5,139 nucleotides of DNA, from positions 1-5,139 of the forward strand of contig JAEYZJ010000346.1 in assembly GCA_023430705.1 (NCBI GenBank), given 5' to 3'. Origin of the DNA: Pseudomonadota bacterium (GTDB lineage Bacteria > Pseudomonadota > Alphaproteobacteria > Rhizobiales > Devosiaceae). Below are positions 2,302-5,139 of the stretch, one piece after another. The notes beneath the pieces are model-generated. The model made no database searches and was not told the DNA's origin. It was given only the letters and a program-made list of their open reading frames with translations. The position numbers were made by a program, and so were the translations under genes. Position 1 is the stretch's first letter; each line of letters starts with the position of its first letter.

Positions 2302-5139
2302 CTACTCCTGCTTGGGGTTCCGGAGCGCAGCCAGCGCCGCCCAGGGCGAGTTCGGATCGAGAGCGGCGGCCTTGCGGTCCTCGCGCGGCCGGTGCTCCTT
2401 CCAGTCTTCCCGGGGCTTGTCGAAGCGCTTGCCGGCGGGCTTGCCACCCTTGTCGTCGCGACGGCCCTCAACGCGCGGCTTGCCGTTGCCCGGCTCGCGG
2501 TCCGGCCGGCGGAACTGGCGCTGCGGCTTGTCGCCGTTGGCGGTAGCCTCGGCCCCCTCGGGCCGGTTGCCGCGTTGGCGGTTGCCGTTGTGGCGCGGAT
2601 TGTCGGGCCGGCGACCGGCGGGGAACCAGACTTCGTCGAACTCGGGTTCGGCCGGCTTGTCAGCTTCGGCAGCGGGAGCCGGGGCGTCGGCAGCAGGCGC
2701 TTCCGCCGTGTCTTCCGCGGATGTGGTGTCGGAGGGCGCTTCAACGGCTGGCGTTTGGGCCTTGGGCGTGCGGCGCACGCGATAGCCGAGCGAGGTGAGG
2801 ATCGAGGCGAAGTCGTCGCCGGCCGTGCCGAGCAGCGAGGTCATCTCGACGGTGATGCGGAAGCCGTTACCCTCGGCGGCGCCAGGCGGCAGCTCGCCCT
2901 GGTGCGTCACGGGATTGAGGGCGATCAGCGGGCGGATGATGTCTGCCAGGCGCTCGAGGATGTCGACGCGGACGGCGCGCTTGCCCGCGACCTTGAAGCC
3001 GGCGAGCTCGTAGAGCCTCGTGTTCACTTCCGGATCGATCAGGAAGCTGGTGCGGCCGGACAGCACGATCTGGGGCAGCTCGGTGACCCCGGGCTGGCGC
3101 ACGCCGCCGTTCTTCAGCGCCCACAGGATCAGCGCCAGCTCGCGCGGGGCGGGCTTGAGGCTCGCCGGCACGTAGATGTGGTAGGCGCCGAACTTGACCC
3201 CGAGCTTGCGCAGTCTGCCGCGCTCCTCCTGGTCGAGGCCCTTGACGTCGTCGGCGACCACGCTGCGGGGCAGGATGCCGAGGTTCTCGTAGAGCCGGTA
3301 GGCGACGCCCCTGGCGGTGCCCTCGATCTCGGCGGGGGCCTCGAGGGCCAGCACCGTCTCGAGCTGGGTATTGATGAGGTGGCGCAACCACAGGTTCAGC
3401 CGGTCCTGCACGCGCTCGAGGTCCGGGCCGGTGAGGTTCTCGTCGGCGAGGATGATCAGGCGGGGCGTGAGGATCTGCTCGCCTTCGACGAGGTTGGCGA
3501 TCACCTGGCCGCGCCAGCGCACATACCCGTCGGTCGCGAGCACGAACTCCTCGTTCGGGGCTCCGGCGACCCGTTCGGCGCGGCGGGCGATCTCGGGGGC
3601 GACAACCTGCGCGGCGGCAGCGGCCACGCCCTTGGCATCGCCGCCCTCGGAGCGGGCCAAGGTGAAGCGGAAGCCTTCGATGGAGCCGATCAGGTGCCCT
3701 TCCAGGCTCACTTCGCCGAGGTCGTTAATTTCAGGCGATACCATATGCTTGTCTCTCAGGTGGCGCATCAGCACCGAGGTGCGACGGTCGACGAAACGCT
3801 GGGTAAGACGCTCGTGCAGGGCGTCGCTCAGCCGGTCTTCGATGTCGCGGGTCTTTTCGCGCCAATATGCGGGGTCTTCAAGCCAGTTCTTGCGGTTGGC
3901 GACGAACGTCCAAGTCCGGACCTGCTTGATCCGGTTCGACAACGTGTCGATGTCGCCCGTGGCATTGTCGCAGAACCGTACCTGCTCGGCAATCCAGTCG
4001 GCGTCGACACGGCCGTGGCGGCGCAGGTCCATGTAGATGCGGGTGATGATCTCGCCGTGCTGGGCCGGCGAGATGTCGCGGTAGTCGGGAATGCCGCAGC
4101 ATTCCCACAGCAGGCGCACCGCTTCCTCGCCCTGAGCCAGCCCGCCAGCTTCGTTGCGCGCGGTGAACTCGAGCGCGTGCTGATCGGTGGCGACCGGCAC
4201 ACGGGTGAGGGCGCGCACCGGCGGGGTGCGGTCGAGGCTCGCGTGCAGCGCCGCGATCGAGGAAAAGTCGAGTTCGTGGTTGCGCCACTGGATGACGCGC
4301 ACCGGCTGGAAATCGTGGGTTTCGAGTTGCTTGATCAGCTCCTCGTCGAACTCGGCCGCGTTGCCGGTGACGCCGAAGGTGCCGTTGTGCATATGACGGC
4401 CGGCCCGGCCGGCAATCTGGCCGAACTCGGCCGGCGTCAGTGGCCGGGTCTGGTGGCCGTCGAACTTGTGGTCGTCGGCGAAGGCCACATGGTGGACGTC
4501 GAGGTTCAGGCCCATGCCGATGGCGTCGGTCGCGACGAGGAAGTCGACGTCGCCGTTCTGGTACATGTCGACCTGGGCGTTGCGGGTGCGCGGGCTGAGC
4601 GCGCCCATCACCACGGCTGCCCCGCCGCGCTCGCGCCGGATCAACTCGGCAATGGCGTAGACCTGGCTCGCCGAGAAGGCGACGATGGCCGAGCGCTTGG
4701 GCTGGCGGGAGATCTTCTTGGAGCCTGCATAGAGCAGTTCGGAGAAGCGCGGCCGGTGAATGATCTCGGCGCCGGGCAGGAGCGTGCGCACCAGCGGCGC
4801 CATCGTGGCAGAGCCGAGCAGCAGCGTCTCGCTGAGGCCCCGGGCATGCAGGATGCGGTTGGTGAAGACGTGGCCGCGATCGAAATCGGTGGCGACCTGA
4901 ATCTCGTCGACGGCGACGCATTCGACGGGGACGTCGAGCGGCATGGCCTCGACCGTGCACACCCAGTAGCGCGCCTTCGGGGGCACGATGCGTTCCTCGC
5001 CGGTGACCAGCGCCACGTACTGGGCTCCGATCCGGTCCACCACCTTGTGGTAAACCTCGCGGGCGAGCAGGCGCAGCGGCAGGCCGATCATCCCGGAGCG
5101 GTGCGCCAGCATCCGCTCGATGGCGAAGAAGGTCTTGCC
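2302..5139 (-). CDS. Suv3-like superfamily 2 RNA helicase (N-terminus outside window)
   Basis: 945 residues are visible up to TAG at 2304-2302. The frame stays open to the right edge, so ATG at 5112 is internal. Numbering from the first visible residue: Walker A GKT at 1-3, LLAREVY and LVTGEER (motif Ia region) at about 24-50, motif II DEIQ at 78-81, motif III SAT at 110-112, motif V ATDAIGMGLNLDV at 203-215, motif VI QIAGRAGR at 241-248. DEIQ, LVTGEER and DAIGMGLNL are shared with mitochondrial SUV3, an ATP-dependent RNA helicase that works with polynucleotide phosphorylase in RNA decay. The core is followed by a long alphaproteobacterial-type helical region (to about 790), an acidic Ala/Pro/Glu linker (791-838), a DEVWFP element (835-840), a basic Arg/Gly/Asn/Lys tail (about 842-924) and a terminal SPWAALAALRN. 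Cytoplasmic role in RNA remodelling or decay is inferred. First gene of the minus-strand group in view. Confidence 0.93.
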   Translation of the reverse strand, partial: GKTFFAIERMLAHRSGMIGLPLRLLAREVYHKVVDRIGAQYVALVTGEERIVPPKARYWVCTVEAMPLDVPVECVAVDEIQVATDFDRGHVFTNRILHARGLSETLLLGSATMAPLVRTLLPGAEIIHRPRFSELLYAGSKKISRQPKRSAIVAFSASQVYAIAELIRRERGGAAVVMGALSPRTRNAQVDMYQNGDVDFLVATDAIGMGLNLDVHHVAFADDHKFDGHQTRPLTPAEFGQIAGRAGRHMHNGTFGVTGNAAEFDEELIKQLETHDFQPVRVIQWRNHELDFSSIAALHASLDRTPPVRALTRVPVATDQHALEFTARNEAGGLAQGEEAVRLLWECCGIPDYRDISPAQHGEIITRIYMDLRRHGRVDADWIAEQVRFCDNATGDIDTLSNRIKQVRTWTFVANRKNWLEDPAYWREKTRDIEDRLSDALHERLTQRFVDRRTSVLMRHLRDKHMVSPEINDLGEVSLEGHLIGSIEGFRFTLARSEGGDAKGVAAAAAQVVAPEIARRAERVAGAPNEEFVLATDGYVRWRGQVIANLVEGEQILTPRLIILADENLTGPDLERVQDRLNLWLRHLINTQLETVLALEAPAEIEGTARGVAYRLYENLGILPRSVVADDVKGLDQEERGRLRKLGVKFGAYHIYVPASLKPAPRELALILWALKNGGVRQPGVTELPQIVLSGRTSFLIDPEVNTRLYELAGFKVAGKRAVRVDILERLADIIRPLIALNPVTHQGELPPGAAEGNGFRITVEMTSLLGTAGDDFASILTSLGYRVRRTPKAQTPAVEAPSDTTSAEDTAEAPAADAPAPAAEADKPAEPEFDEVWFPAGRRPDNPRHNGNRQRGNRPEGAEATANGDKPQRQFRRPDREPGNGKPRVEGRRDDKGGKPAGKRFDKPREDWKEHRPREDRKAAALDPNSPWAALAALRNPKQE
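2305..2757 (-). other. Disordered linker, basic RNA-binding-like tail and terminal motif of the helicase
   Basis: This covers the last 151 residues of the helicase. It opens with an Ala/Pro/Glu/Asp-rich stretch, then EFDEVWFP (2643-2620), then a strongly charged segment rich in Arg, Lys, Gly, Asn and Asp with short RGN, RRP and KPR runs, typical of low-complexity RNA-binding tails. It ends with an isolated hydrophobic patch, DPNSPWAALAALRNPKQE (2358-2305). No globular domain is recognisable. The stop codon and reading frame are normal, so the tail is part of the protein and not a frameshift product. Confidence 0.75.

Noticed and set aside
3878..4960. Long open frame of 360 codons in another minus-strand frame inside the helicase
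   Set aside because: The translation is almost entirely Arg, Pro, Ala, Gly and His, the usual out-of-frame shadow of GC-rich coding DNA, and the helicase frame contains all the conserved motifs.
5110..5112. ATG at 5112 as the start of the helicase
   Set aside because: The frame continues upstream to the window edge and reads GKTFFAIER, the end of the Walker A motif. Starting at 5112 would remove the ATP-binding loop, so the true start is outside the window.
1..5139. Mobile elements, CRISPR arrays, tRNA or rRNA genes
   Set aside because: No transposase or integrase motifs, no regularly spaced long repeats, no terminal inverted repeats and no tRNA-like cloverleaf were seen on either strand. 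The coding content is uniformly housekeeping.

Overview
The window is GC-rich, tightly packed bacterial chromosome. Its content points to an alphaproteobacterium, perhaps a sphingomonad; the order-level guess rests on protein style only. The evidence is a Suv3-type RNA helicase closely resembling the mitochondrial enzyme, an Hsp15-like S4 protein, a seven-iron ferredoxin of the FdxA type, and a CdnL-type CarD regulator. No mobile element, CRISPR array, tRNA or rRNA is visible.

Layout, left to right. Positions 1-344 (+) hold the C-terminal end of a DUF1295 membrane protein. It converges on carD, and a strong hairpin at 357-380 sits between the two stop codons. Everything from 411 to the right edge lies on the minus strand and is transcribed right to left: a Suv3-like helicase (2302-5139, its N-terminus cut off by the window edge within the Walker A motif), an S4-domain RNA-binding protein (1809-2198, TTG start), ferredoxin (1325-1663) and carD (411-974).

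The long non-coding stretch is 975-1324, between the ferredoxin stop and the carD start. It is structured: a near-perfect tandem repeat with an 11-bp period, a candidate housekeeping promoter, an intrinsic terminator with seven Ts in the sense direction of carD, and another hairpin further downstream. If the promoter call is right, the terminator lies inside the carD leader or ends a very short RNA. If not, it ends the ferredoxin transcript and the carD promoter is still unidentified.

Functionally, the minus-strand genes combine RNA unwinding or decay (helicase), RNA/ribosome binding (S4), electron transfer (ferredoxin) and RNA polymerase open-complex stabilisation (CarD). From memory this order recurs in alphaproteobacteria, so this is best read as a conserved housekeeping neighbourhood rather than an accessory island. 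I see no clearly new system. The most interesting parts are the carD upstream region, the helicase's disordered tail with its terminal hydrophobic motif, and the alanine C-terminus of CarD.
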